The position numbers and the translations under genes were made by a program. Below are positions 13,201 through 23,303 of a DNA stretch of 64,000 nucleotides, in pieces. Source of the DNA: Siphonodentalium dalli (taxonomy: Eukaryota > Mollusca > Scaphopoda > Gadilida > Siphonodentaliidae); NCBI GenBank assembly GCA_032622095.1, contig CP136066.1, positions 109,635,319-109,699,318 on the forward strand, given 5' to 3'. The notes under the pieces were generated by a model. It did no database searches, was not told the DNA's origin, and saw only the letters and a program-made list of their open reading frames with translations. Positions within the stretch are counted from its first letter, which is position 1, and each line of letters starts with the position of its first letter.

Positions 13201-16200
13201 GGGACATCGTTCATATAAAGTGGGTCGTGTACGAGTGGGAACGTTTTTCGTGATATACACATACTTTCAGTTTTAATGCATTGATATTTACTAATCATCT
13301 TTTTGACCACGCTTCTAGCATTTGTATATCTTTCTGTAGGATACGAGTTCCTTCCACTGGGTAGCTAATCGGCAGAAAAATCGAAGTATCATCAGCAAAT
13401 AATTACATGATACATCATATATCGTGGACAATGTCATTAATGTAGATTAAAAATAGAATAGGACCAAGGACATAGCCTTGGGGCACTCCTGCATTTAAGG
13501 GCTTCCATTCCGACGATTCTGAGCCCAACACAGCTCTTTGTTATCTGCCAGTAAGGTAATTTATCATCCAACCAAGTAAGTCACAGCGTATGCCAATTTC
13601 TTTCAACTTATGCACAAGGCCGACGTGCCAAACTTTGTCCAATGCCTTACGTATATCGAAGAAGAGAAGTCTAACACCAAGGCTGTTATCCAATGATTCA
13701 CTAATTATATGAGAAATCTCAGTGATTTGGTTTGATGTAGAATCGCCCGAGATGAAACCCGATTGAAACTTCGTTAATATCTTGTTGGTTGTAAGAAATT
13801 TTGTTAAATGTTTAACAACACGTTTCTGGTATACTTTCCCTAGACAGTTCAGAAGAAATATAGGCCTATAGTCCCCTGGATCAGAACGGTCTCCCTTCTT
13901 GAAAATAGGTATACGGTTTGCTCTTTTCCACTCTGTAGGAAAAAAAGAGTTTTCCATGAAACTTTTGAAGATAATGTATAAGGGTTTAGCTATGCTGAGG
14001 CAATTTTCTAGAACTTGTGGGCTAATGTCGTCATAACCATGTGCATTATCACTATGTAGGTTTTTAAGTACCTCGATAATATCGTCTTCTGCTTTTTTAA
14101 CAGTATCGAACGTCGCAGAAATGGGGTTTGGGTTGGGATTTAAAGGGTCAGATTCTGAATCATCAACCGATGAAATGCTGCAAAAGTAGTCATTTAAAGA
14201 CATATTATGGACTTGTTCGAGTGCGATAAACTTATAAGTTAGTATTCAGGCGTTATGCCAACCTGGAGAATGTATCATTCTACTAACATCACCGACAATT
14301 TAAAATGAATCGACCATACCACTCTATAGAAAACATCGTCTGAACTACGCTCAATTGTAAATATTTACACCTCAATTCGGGACGCAACAATCGGCGATAA
14401 ACTAACGCAAACGATTTCGACATCTAGGGTCATTGCACTTAATTAATATATAAGAATGACGGTGTGTGTTGTCCATTTCGATTAATATTCGTAAAATATA
14501 ACTACTTTGAGCAAGATTATTCTCCATATCTATTTGATTACACTATACCGGAGTGTTTCACACCACTTTAAGACTTGCTTTTTCGTAGTTACTCGAATAT
14601 ATAAGACCTTTCTGTTCAGTTTTGGTGTTTCGGCCTTTCGATTTATTAAAAGTTTTCCACCATGTTGATGTCGGTGTATTTGGATCATTTAGATACGCCT
14701 GAGTTCTATCTAACATGTCTTTTTTAGACTTCCTTATTGCTGATACAATGTCGTTTAGTTTCATTTTGTCGTGTTCCAGTTTTGTTAGTTACGACACAAC
14801 ACAACTTTATAGTATAGGAGTTTGTGCTGGTTAATCATAGTTTTAATTTTTGGGGTAAGCCATTCAGGTTCTGTTTTTCCGCATCGAATAATTTTATGTG
14901 GAATGAATTCATTAACTTTTCATTGATTGTTATAGTAAAAGCTGAAGTCATGTCTTCGAGGTTTTGTGTTCTGAGTAATGATCGCCAGTCAACAGAGGAA
15001 ATTGCGCTATTTAGGCCATCGTAATCGGCACGATCATAATTGTAAAGTTTTCGGGAGTATGCTTTCTTGACTGGGCGTTTGTAGGCGGTATCAATCTCTA
15101 CAAATACTGGGACGTGGAAACGGATACAGTTCCCAAAAAAGGGTCAAGTTAGTTTAAAGGGGTACTGTACGCCAAATGTTGTTGTTGGTTTCTATAGTCT
15201 CCGAGTCGGAGAATAAGGTAACAATTTTTTCATTATTTGAAAGTCTGTTGAGTACGAAGTAGTGTTACGGATGACAAATTTACCGGAATGCAAAAATACA
15301 AATTGTCGTTGTCGAGTAATTTTTGTACAGTTTTCAACCAAATGAATCAAATAAAAGTTATAGCATAGGCATACTAGTCCCATATAATCATTTAAGTTAT
15401 TGTATCGTCGCTAGTCAGTGAGTGGCTTGAGTGTTATCCCCGTATCATCATAATATTTTAAGCGATCGTGTGTGCGATGGGTTTAACAATCCAGATCAAT
15501 CCAGTATCCCTCAATTACTTGATTTGATTACGGAAATTCGTAATTTAATTGACGCCATTTTATGGCTCCAGTCATAAATTCAATTTATATCAAATTGTTA
15601 ACTTTTAAATTATTAAATTTTAAGATAGCCTATTAACCTGAGCGTTTACAGAATACATCTTCGACTCAAATTACTTATGTTTCTATATATTATCGATATT
15701 AGATCGTTGTTGTCACCGGAAATTTAATGAAAATGGCGTACAGTACCCCTTTAAGCATATTTATTTGTCTAATTTATATAACACATGATAGATATAACAC
15801 ATACAATTTTGATACAGACAATGGGATTGGAGGACAAGTGCTGACTCACTTATGGGTACCCCCCTCTCCCATATGTTATTACACTGAAAAATAAATAATA
15901 AGTAATGGCAAAGCAACATGACTATCAAAACAAGTTGAACATATATACATACATATCACCGATGACACCCACCCCCGAGTTAGTCATAAGTTTGTAAATA
16001 TATATGTTTAAAGTCGAGTTTGTTTGAGTCTATTGCTGGCTTGTACGTATCATTATTTGGAAGAGTTAGTCAAAAGAATCCTGATTTGTCTCGCGTATGA
16101 ATGACTGTACAGCTAAGAACATTTTCATGTTTTCACAATCAGGTAATGCAGGATCTCCAAAAAGCAAAAATTTTAATGAATAAATATTGTAAGGAAGTAA

Positions 16201-19200
16201 TTTATTTAATAGACGAATTCTTGGGATTGAATGTAGGTGGCAATCCAAGAAATAATTGAAGGCATTTTCTTCACCGTTTCCACAGGTGCAGTCTTTTGAA
16301 TTTGCAATGTGATTTAGGACCTTATCGGATAGCAAGTTGCTACATTCACATCGTAATCTACATTGAAATATATTTTCAGTCCGCTTTCCGACAGAGTAAT
16401 ACTTTGGTGGTTTTGGTGTTATAGGTTTAATTTTGTTTACATAACATTGGAGGGGGAGATCTCGAATCTCAATTTTGGTTGTATTCCAGTTTTATTTTAC
16501 ACACGTGGGCATGAATGTAGACTCCATTCGTTTGGTATTTGGTTTGAAGTGTATGAAGTTTGACGCAAATCTCGTATCGTGGTCGCTTATGTCTGAAAAT
16601 TTGGGGGGAAGTAAGTCGACTAAATATTTGGGCATTTTGTGATTGACAATGTTATGGAAAAGTGAAAAACTTTTTAATTGCCTTCTATCTGAGAGTGTTT
16701 ACCAACCCATTTCGGTTAGTAGACGTTTGTGGGATACTGATCTCGTGCAGCCACTTATTATTCGTGCAGCCTCGTATTCTACATAATCAAGTTGTTTAAG
16801 TAACTTATCTGGTGCACCAGCCCAGACACTACTCGCATATTCCATGATTGGACGTACGTGTGATAAATAGAGGATTTCAAGAGTTTTGCGGTTTAAAATA
16901 TACTTAAGTCTTCGTAGTTGGAATAATTTAGCATAAGCTCTGGTACATACATTTTCTATATAACTGTCCCATGTTAATTCGTCATCAATTTCCATGCCTA
17001 GATGCGTGTGCTGTTTAGAATATCCGAGTTGCAATCCATCAAAGACTATATTCTGTCTCTCATGGGTTTGTGAACTTGTAAAAAATAGTAATTTTGTCTT
17101 AGAATTATTGAATTTCACTAGCCATGTATCGGCCCACTTAAAAAAAAAAAAAAATTCATGTCTTTATTTACACTTTGTTCAAGGCATTGAATGTCCGTAT
17201 CGGATTTTATGAGGCATTTGTCGTCCACGTGTAATCTAACATGCGATTTGATATTGTCTGCAATGTCATGTATGTAGATTAAAAAGAGCAAGGGGCCGAC
17301 CACAGTCCCTTGGAGGACCCCTGCCGTTATTGGCGAATATTTTGAAAAGCTAGAATTTATTTGCACCCTTTGCTGTCGCCCTTCGAGATAATTTGATACC
17401 ATAGTTGACAGTGGTTAGATAATTTGTAAACCATTTAAGCAGAGTGTCTGTTATTCCCGAATGTTTTAGTTTAAGTAAGAGACCTTGGTGCCATACTTTG
17501 TCAAAAGCTTTCGAGCTGTCACAGAAAACAGCGCACGTGCTTTGTTCATTGTCTGCAGCGTGGTGTATATTGTGAAATATTTCAAAAAGTTGTAGTTCAG
17601 TACTGTGACCTGGTATAAATAAACCCGGATTGGTATTTGTATAATAAGTTGTTTAAATTTAAATGATTAAAGACTTTGTTGAAGACTACTTTTTCTAGTA
17701 TTTTACCAACACAACTTATTAGTGAGATGGGACGATAGTTGTTTGGATCATGACGGTCACCATTTTTTAAATATTGGTATTATGTTTGCCCTTTTCCATG
17801 CTTCGGGGAAACAGCAGCTCTTAAAAGATTTATTGAAAATATAACGTAGGGGTTTACTGATGGAGCTGCGTGTTTCCCTGAGCAATGTATTGTTTATCCC
17901 ATCAGGACCGTTTGCCTTTTTAACAGGAAGGCATTTTAGGAATTCAAGAATTTCATTTTCATTTGTCTTAATTTCATTTAAAAACGAATGAGTTCTATCT
18001 GAAAAGATCGGTGGCTCCTTTTTATTAGTTTCTAGTGTGCTGTGTTTAGTGAATATCTCATTGAGGACTTCCGCCTTTTGTATGTCATCTTCTATATCTG
18101 TATTACCCGATTTCAGTATAGGAATTGTATTGTCGGTCGAAAAATTGCATAGTAGTTGTTTGACAGTGTGCCAGAATTGATTTGGTTTAGAGTTCACTCT
18201 TAAATTTTCATCTAGATCATTCATATATCTTTCCTTTGCTGCTTTTTAAAAGTTGTTAACTTTGTTTCGAACACACTTGTATTTGTTCCAGTCAGACTCC
18301 TTATTTCTGAGAACTGCCAGTTTTTTTTAAGGCGGTCGCGTTTTCTGATGTGTTTTCTGATGATACCATCAAACCAAGGTTTGTCACGTTTTCGGATTGT
18401 TATTTCATGGTACGGGGTGTGTCTTTTTGAGACAGATAAGAATGTTTCAGTGAAAATTTCAACCATTTTGTCTATATGCGTCGAGTCACCTTCAGTATAT
18501 AATTTTTTTTCCAATCAATATCGGAGAGTTCCAAGTTTAATCTATCATAATTGCCCTTTTGAGTAATTCCACACAGAACATTTGTAGGATTTTGGTTTAT
18601 ATATTGGGACGTACACTTCAACCGACGTTGCAAGGTGGTCTGATACTCCGAGGTCATAAGTTGAGGGGTTCATTGCTATTATGGTCTCGCTTATTATGAT
18701 CGGATATAATACAGTTTCAGAGTTTCCTGTTATTCTAGTTGGTCCGCTTATGCCATTTTTGAGGTATATTTCATCATGATTGATTGAAGAGGACCCGATT
18801 TTTTTCAGCAAATCGCAGTTTAGATCGCCAACTATTGTATTGACAATGAACGTTCAATCGCTTCGTCTAATTTGCTGCAGTATGTATCTATACATTCATT
18901 TTCTGAGCGGTAGGTTACGCATAGAATAAATTAAAGCTTGGTCCCTACCTCAAACCATAAAATCTCATCGTCAAAACACAAGAAGTCTAGCAAGGGTCAA
19001 GTGTTCCACTCGAAGTGACATTACATTCATCGTCGGTAAGTATAACATCAGTTAGAGTTTCTGAGTTCTCTGTAAAATTTGTACTGTGTTTTATCAGCTG
19101 TTTCATGCCAAACTTGGAGCATATTCCTTTGATATTTCCGCACGAATGTGAATAATGTTTTCATTTAAATCGCCCGCAAAGACAATGGCCGGATTCGTCA

Positions 19201-22200
19201 TCTCCGGTTTAAACCTCCGAGTTTAAACCTACATTGGCGGTCCAGCCAAACCGTGTCTAAGTGGGCGTTTTTGTCGTTCAGTTGCCAGCTAATTGACAAC
19301 TCGATTCGGTGATATGATTATGCAATCAAACTACGCTCTTACCAATCGGACCAAAGGATAGGCCGATATAATGGTTATTGACAAGTCATAAATTATCGTG
19401 ACCGCGTGCACGCCAGAGGCGGACTGGGCCAAAAATCCGGCCCGGGAAATAAATATAACACCGGCCCATCTGTTCGGGTGTGTCCACGGTCCACCTTGGA
19501 AATTTCAACTGCACCCCCCATTGAATCAGAATCAGACCAAATACATGTTTTGCGTCATTTCATGTCCACCCCCCCTCCCCTTGAATCAGATACAGACCAA
19601 ATACATGTGTTTGCATAATTCCGTTTGCACCTGTGGCCTAATATCCTACATTTATATATATATTCATAAACCATGGTTCTATATATTCCCGATATGAGAC
19701 CATTCAGATATTTTTACCTGAACAATTGCATAAATTCTAACATGTAGCGGTCTAACTCCAGACAAATGCACACGGTTACGGGATATAGACCAGGACACAC
19801 CGGGCTGTTCATGGTTGTTCGGCCCGGGGTGAGAAAATTTTGAAAACTATACAAGAACATCGCGAATCCTAGCATCTAGACTGACATCAACTGAAGCGTT
19901 CCTATTTTGTTGTAAATTTCAATTGGGGGAAGGTCCGGGTGGTGTGCGTGAGATTTTTTTTTCGGATTTACAGCTGGGAGTTACCGTTAAAATCTCGAGA
20001 TTAGCGGGGTCTTTATGTGGTGTTATATGATGCTGACAAGTTCATTTAATGACAAAATTACGATTAGCCTGTTCGGTTGGTTAAACAACACACGTGGCGG
20101 CCCACGTCCGGAATTTTCCCGGTCTCCCGATCGGCCAGTCCGCCTCTCCCCCCCGAACGTCACATTATACTCACGTGCATGGGGAACCCGCAAACTTAAA
20201 TGCTGTCTTTCCTCGCCGGTTTTTCGCTTCTCGTGTGATATATATATTTATATATTGGCAGTACACATTATCCGAAGTAAAACATTTTACATGTGGAATA
20301 ATTTCCGAATCAATATATGCTTATTTAGTGACGGTTCCAAATATGGTTACATTCCGGACAATCTCAGACGCCGTTAATTGTAAAATGGAATTCACTTCTT
20401 GAATTTATGTGAGAAGAGTGCTGGTTACACAACACATGTGACGGCCCACGTCGGTTTCATTAGCGGCCCAAGTTGTGGTTGGGCGGCCCAACCATGTATA
20501 CCCCCCCCCCCCAAACCGTAAAAAAACCCATCGGATTCTCGCTTGATAGAAAATCACATGGAATCAGAATTTTTCCGGCCTCCGACCCATCGGGAAATTT
20601 CCCGGTTTCCCGATCGGCCAGTCCGCCTCTGGTGCACGCTCAATGGATTTAATCATTGAGAAACAAGTATCGCTAATTGACTATTAATCCGATCTCTTTC
20701 TGTGTTGAAAAGCAATTTAACAAAGGGCATGTCTCTCAACACGTGTTTCACGCTTTGTTTGTGATAGGTTTCTGCAAGATGCTTCACCCGCAAAGACAAA
20801 ATTTGGTGTATTTACATGTATATATGTATATATTAAAGGATATAGGAGCTGTCTATCTGTATGTCCGTTTGTCTGTTCGCAACTGTTCTCCAATACCGCT
20901 GGACCGATTTCAATTAAATTAGGGGTGTGGTGATTCGTGTGGTATAACAACGGCCTTAGGTTTTAAAAATTTTGATTTAAAAATAAGAAAAAATATAATT
21001 TAAAACAAATGAAATCATTATGTTAAATTGAGTAAGGAGTTGAATCTAAAAATAAACAAAATTTAAATTAACATTTGTTTGTTTTAAATTTAAATAAAAT
21101 ATTTTTTAAATTAAAATGTTCAAATGATCAAAATGTGCGCAAAGCCCCATCTGGCGCTGAATAAAATTTCCATAATCGAGTCAATCCTGGACCAAGAGGC
21201 CAGTCAAGTAAAGGCAATTTGCTTATGAGTGCACACCATAAGCGGCATCTGAACTGTTGGAAGTTGGCAGCCAAGCAGAGGGACAGCTTTTAATAAAGAA
21301 ATATATTACATGTGTTGATTTTTTTCACTGTCATAAATTTCCAGTCATGCAAAAAATCAAAAAGGTTCCCATGTTTTGAACTGGTAGAATATTATGGGAA
21401 TTTATGTGCGTAGCCAGAGTAGAGCTTTGTGGCATGATCTACATCAAAATAAGTTATCAAATTTGACTCATATAGCATTATAGGTTGAGGATTGCAAACT
21501 ATGTGTATAGCATATCTGGTCATGCAGTAGCATCGTTTTTGGTGTCAAAATTAAAACGTTGAACCCTTCAAATGAATTCGTAGAAAACACCAGTATTTGC
21601 GATTGCCACAAGCCAAACAAAAAACCCCACAAAATAGTTGTAAAAATCACATATTTGGGAACATGTCCATATCTGAGCAAAGCTCGCGTGCGAATGAATC
21701 AACTGTGACATGATAACACCAGTCGCCACTTAGACACGCCCTCACTCAAGATTATTTACAGCGCCACCCTTTGACTGATTGTTTGACAATTCTAAACCGC
21801 GATGAAGAACAGACGGATTCGTCATTTCAAGTTTACTAGTTTAGCCTCGATAAAGCTGGTTTAGCTGGACCGCCGAATTAGATGGTTTAGTTGCCGGTTT
21901 AAGCTTATAAAACGCAAAAACAATATTGAAATTGACAAAAACTTATCCCCATACAATTTATATGTGTGACTGCTTCTCGCTTATAAATTTCCAATCAAAA
22001 TATGACCGCTGTCGTAATTATTGATTTTCGCAATCAATAAAATGAGGCGGTCCGCTTAGTACGTTTAATTATCTCGACGATACAGAGACACTACTGCTAA
22101 ACCACTGGTCTGACTGGACCAGGTTTCAACCAGAGATGACGAATGCGTCACTTAGACCTGCGGTCTCGGGTTTAAACCACGGATTTTGCTGACTCATGGT

Positions 22201-23303
22201 GGTTTAAGTAGACCAGGTTTAAACCTGAGATGACGAATCCGGCCAATGTGTTCTGGGCATGTGTCAGTTGCACAATCAAGGGTTTCCATGATCCTATTGA
22301 AACAGTCAGTCGTTGGCGGTCGATATATAATTCCAATGAGTGTCTTTGTTGCTATTGTTGTGGTATAAACTTCAACCCAAATACATTCAAGGTAATCACG
22401 TTCTATGTCAAGTCGACGTTTGTATAATAGTTCATTGCTTATATACGCTATTACTCCGCCGCCAAGGTCCCATCTGTCGTTACGTACTGGTGCACGTAAG
22501 CCATCGACATGAGGTTGTCTTGTGTTGTGTTATCGTCTAGCCAAGTATCATAATTCGACATTTCTGTCACAAGGACATTCAATTTGGGAACAATGTAAAA
22601 TCTTTATAGTTTTGTTTACTTATATCTCCACAAAGCAGAAGTAGTTTCCGAATCTAACTTGGAAAAAGCAAAATTGGGTTAACACTTTTTAGCATTTAAT
22701 TGGAGTGCGATGGTCCAGTCTGTAGTATGTTGGATTACATCATTGCCTCACGTTGCTAGACGACGTTGCTGGAGGTTCCAATCCCGACTATGTTACTTTG
22801 TCCTTAGTGCGGCATACACACTGAACATCTCAGTTTGAACGCAGAGTTTGATTGTACTATTCCACAATTGAACAATATATATACTTAAAATGCCAAGCTC
22901 TTGCATGTTTTCACGGTTGTGGTATGTATATAGAGCAATACTCACCAATGTCTTGTTCATTCTTTCTTGAAACTCTCATGATGAGGAGATCGTTCGGCCT
23001 GTCTGCAAACTTCGCCCCATTTCTAGCGAATGCTTCTTGTATCACATCTACCGACGCCAGGGCTACAACAGGTGTTCGTCCGAAATATATCGTGTAAATT
23101 GGTCCGTATTTTGCGACGAGCTCTCTACTGGCGACGAAACCACTGCGTGGCAATGCATACGTAACATTTCCTAACAAAGGCCACGGTATTGGTCCCGGTG
23201 GTAGGTTAGTATGCCTTTTATCCAGTAGAAGTTTGACCAGGAGGAATGTTATAACTGCTATGATCAACGTTGTGGGATCGCACAGATCTGGTAGAACCAT
23301 CAT
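4085..23303 (-). CDS. Cytochrome P450, clan 2 (CYP2-like), complete, 8 exons
   Basis: This is a heme monooxygenase anchored in the endoplasmic reticulum; such enzymes oxidise lipophilic xenobiotics or endogenous substrates with electrons from NADPH-P450 reductase. Exons in transcript order are 23303-22946, 11407-11182, 9654-9516, 7895-7727, 7077-6941, 6462-6369, 5832-5626 and 4266-4085. All introns are GT-AG, phases are 1,2,0,1,0,1,1, and exon lengths sum to 1512 nt, giving 503 residues. Visible motifs: hydrophobic anchor at residues ~12-27; proline hinge LPPGPIP at 34-40; I-helix AGTETT at 311-316; K-helix E367-x-x-R370; FRPEHF meander; heme loop FSVGRRMCLG with Cys448. Nothing essential is missing, so I call it intact. 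Substrate and exact subfamily cannot be read from sequence. Intron 1 is 11.5 kb and full of transposons. Met1 and Met2 are adjacent candidate starts. Confidence 0.93.
4267..5625. other. P450 intron 7
   Basis: It holds the SINE-like sequence at 5075-5170. Otherwise I see no coding or repeat structure in the remaining 1.2 kb. Confidence 0.6.
5075..5170 (+). repeat. tRNA-derived SINE-like head
   Basis: GTAGCTGAGGTGGTTGGGAT at about 5089-5108 resembles a polymerase III A box (TRGCNNAGYNGG), and a B-box-like GCTTCAAACACC follows about 50 bp later. The spacing fits a tRNA-like promoter, but I cannot draw a good cloverleaf. It lies in the last P450 intron. Confidence 0.35.
5626..5832 (-). CDS. P450 exon 7 (PERF region)
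   Basis: The acceptor GCTTGCAG precedes TAGGAGAGTCG. It encodes ESLPHRTT, the [13 protein letters not shown] strand region, and [10 protein letters not shown], the PERF-equivalent motif. It ends FLPFSV with GTAG|GTGAGC, phase 1, splitting the first glycine of the heme loop. Confidence 0.92.
6369..6462 (-). CDS. P450 exon 6 (K-helix ExxR)
   Basis: The acceptor CATGACAG precedes GTTGTTGGAG. It encodes [20 protein letters not shown] and then SEVMR, the invariant ExxR salt-bridge motif. The donor is GGAGTTT|GTAAGA, phase 1. At 94 nt the exon is short, but phase and homology fix both ends. Confidence 0.88.
6941..7077 (-). CDS. P450 exon 5 (I-helix, oxygen activation)
   Basis: The acceptor TTTACAG precedes ACGAGCAGGTC. 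The exon contains the I-helix oxygen-activation motif AGTETT, followed by LRWLLLYMI and the [13 protein letters not shown] segment. The donor is GCAGAG|GTATGC, phase 0. Confidence 0.93.
7727..7895 (-). CDS. P450 exon 4
   Basis: It begins at ATGAGCACC directly after ACTCCAG, an internal Met. It encodes the [10 protein letters not shown] segment equivalent to 'PRDLxDxYL' of clan 2 enzymes. The donor is AACG|GTACGT, phase 1. Confidence 0.9.
7896..9515. other. P450 intron 3, no gene
   Basis: AT-rich intron sequence. The only clear structure is the minisatellite near 8900-9080. Confidence 0.6.
8900..9085 (+). repeat. Minisatellite of about 55-60 bp units
   Basis: About three to four imperfect units share TCACCCAGGTTTCCTGACAG, CGTATCGTGTACTG and CTACCCTTATCTTG. 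Unit lengths vary by a few bases. The open frame across it (8787-9077) is a by-product of the repeat. Confidence 0.8.
9516..9654 (-). CDS. P450 exon 3
   Basis: The acceptor CAACAG precedes ATTCGACTCTGATG, giving [11 protein letters not shown] across the junction, the usual clan 2 '[FY]GxRF' segment. It ends ATGATG|GTAAGT in phase 0, shortly after the [10 protein letters not shown] segment. Confidence 0.9.
9655..11181. other. P450 intron 2, no gene
   Basis: No recognisable gene or element. Short open frames on both strands lack family motifs. Confidence 0.5.
11182..11407 (-). CDS. P450 exon 2 (helix C region)
   Basis: The acceptor ATTTCATGCAG precedes GTGTTGTTACATC. Joined to exon 1 it reads [15 protein letters not shown], the helix-C W-x-x-x-R region that contacts a heme propionate, and then [14 protein letters not shown]. 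The donor is TCAAG|GTAAAG, phase 2. Confidence 0.93.
11753..11792. repeat. Near-perfect 40-bp palindrome
   Basis: ATGAAG, AATCAGACACAT, ATGTGTCTGATT and CTTCAT form a symmetrical hairpin interrupted only by a matched 3-nt bulge on each side (TAC versus ATC). No other copy was noticed in the window. Confidence 0.75.
12061..15130 (-). mobile_element. Non-LTR retrotransposon 1 (linker, reverse transcriptase, C-terminal domain), decayed
   Basis: Minus-strand order: endonuclease-RT linker ([20 protein letters not shown], about 15090-14830), pre-RT region ([10 protein letters not shown], 14764-14590), RT fingers and palm ([33 protein letters not shown], 14203-13541), then [17 protein letters not shown] and FADDTSIFL (about 13500-13370), the thumb and C-terminal part with [12 protein letters not shown] (13310-12828), and a final segment with [16 protein letters not shown] (12288-12061). 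Breaks: the 14.2-kb insertion, stops around 13400, about 450 bp of unrelated sequence between 12830 and 12375, and a frame change near 12290. The catalytic FADD is retained but the reading frame is destroyed. The family is Jockey/CR1-like. Confidence 0.8.
14204..14572. mobile_element. About 370-bp MITE-like insertion in non-LTR element 1
   Basis: This block interrupts the RT frame between codons that otherwise read EKA-SLNDYF across the join. The flanks (GTCTTTAAA-like at 14194-14202, GTCTTAAAG-like at 14565-14573) look like an imperfect 8-9 bp target duplication. The block matches 49152-49530 over its full length, and 47393-47659 over its first part, sharing TATTATGGACTTGTT, CAATTGTAAATATTTACA and TTTGAGCAAGATTATTCTCC. 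It is therefore a dispersed non-coding element. Confidence 0.75.
15158..15750. mobile_element. 593-bp MITE with TTAA target duplication (Kolobok-like)
   Basis: The terminal inverted repeats AGGGGTACTGTACGCCA and TGGCGTACAGTACCCCT are perfect and lie exactly between two TTAA copies (15154-15157 and 15751-15754). TTAA duplication with an AGGG-type end is usual for Kolobok; assignment rests on ends only. There is no transposase. It sits at the 5' limit of the recognisable part of non-LTR element 1. Confidence 0.85.
16030..18990 (-). mobile_element. Non-LTR retrotransposon 2 (endonuclease C-terminus, RT, C-terminal zinc knuckle), decayed
   Basis: Minus-strand order: endonuclease C-terminus with [12 protein letters not shown] (the SDH catalytic motif) and [10 protein letters not shown] around 18835-18650; [20 protein letters not shown]-like linker (18514-18221); RT palm with [12 protein letters not shown] (18224-17757); a gap with stops; the [20 protein letters not shown] box and HVDDKCLI (17402-17118), where the normal YADD is changed to HVDD; thumb [16 protein letters not shown] (17118-16699); and a C-terminal [20 protein letters not shown] knuckle (16335-16066). 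A homopolymer A13 frameshift lies at 17142-17154. The retained C-x-C-x7-8-H/F-x-x-x-C knuckle is a good family marker. Confidence 0.82.
19414..20631. mobile_element. 1.2-kb non-autonomous hAT-like element nested in the TIR element
   Basis: Inverted ends CAGAGGCGGACTGG and CCAGTCCGCCTCTG are flanked by a perfect 8-bp duplication GTGCACGC (19406-19413 and 20632-20639). An 8-bp duplication with CAGxGGCG-type ends is the hAT signature. Two overlapping frames of 99 and 70 codons at 19398-19697 derive from a repeated 'GAATCAGA...CCAAATACATG' segment and are not a transposase. Confidence 0.9.
20821..21130 (+). repeat. Fragment of a 'TCTGTATGTCCGTTTGTCTG' dispersed repeat
   Basis: A TCTGTATGTCCGTTTGTCTG tract leads into GCTGGACCGATTTCAATTAA, then 200 bp of AT-rich sequence. 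A related inverted version appears near 36450-36545 ('AATTCAGTCCAGGTGTCTGG', 'AGACAGACAGAC'). Such head sequences are common at Helitron-related or SINE-like repeats in invertebrates. The class is not determined. Confidence 0.4.
21375..21450 (+). repeat. Solo arm of the foldback family seen at 44.5-45.1 kb
   Basis: ACTGGTAGAATATTATGGG, GCGTAGCCAGAGTAGAG and GGCATGATCTA match 44985-45050 with small differences. Only one arm of that inverted repeat is present here. Confidence 0.6.
22683..22800 (+). repeat. Possible tRNA-derived SINE
   Basis: GATGGTCCAGTCTGTAGTAT resembles an A-box region and GGTTCCAATCCCGAC about 60 bp later closely matches a B box. This polymerase III promoter-like pair suggests a tRNA-related SINE head. 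I see no A-rich tail. Confidence 0.4.
22946..23303 (-). CDS. P450 exon 1 (start, membrane anchor, proline hinge)
   Basis: The exon opens with two consecutive ATG codons (23303 and 23300), a hydrophobic stretch and the [13 protein letters not shown] hinge, then [11 protein letters not shown] and the FADRP segment of clan 2 P450s. It ends in ATTG|GTGAGT, phase 1. The frame runs on into the intron for a few codons, which are not coding. Confidence 0.93.

Larger units (their letters stand above)
19187..22244. mobile_element. 3.06-kb TIR DNA element with 3-bp target duplication
   Basis: The ends are GGCCGGATTCGTCATCTC and its inverse GAGATGACGAATCCGGCC, followed inside by GGTTTAAACCT-type motifs. 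AAT flanks both sides (19184-19186 and 22245-22247), and excision on paper restores a continuous endonuclease frame, so the borders are firm. I recognise no transposase, so it is non-autonomous or composite. A 430-bp sub-block at 21815-22244 has a similar left end (CGGATTCGTCATTTCAAG), suggesting one small copy lies inside or beside another. A 3-bp target duplication would fit PIF/Harbinger, but AAT/ATT is not their usual TWA. Confidence 0.78.
19020..22640 (-). mobile_element. Non-LTR endonuclease N-terminal remnant, split by a DNA element
   Basis: Removing the insertion at 19187-22244 and one ATT copy joins the minus-strand frame as [13 protein letters not shown] ... [15 protein letters not shown], the YRPP and GDFN boxes of an AP-type endonuclease. 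Upstream it continues [17 protein letters not shown] and [11 protein letters not shown] (about 22480-22300), then decays toward 22640. A second GDLN lies at 18830 in element 2, so this may be a separate element or an internally duplicated one. Confidence 0.7.
11408..22945. other. P450 intron 1, a transposon landing zone
   Basis: This 11.5-kb intron separates exons 1 and 2. It holds two decayed non-LTR elements in the same orientation as the gene, DNA transposons nested in them, and a small perfect hairpin. The elements are listed separately. The pieces at 11408-11750 and 15755-16030 show nothing recognisable. Confidence 0.85.
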
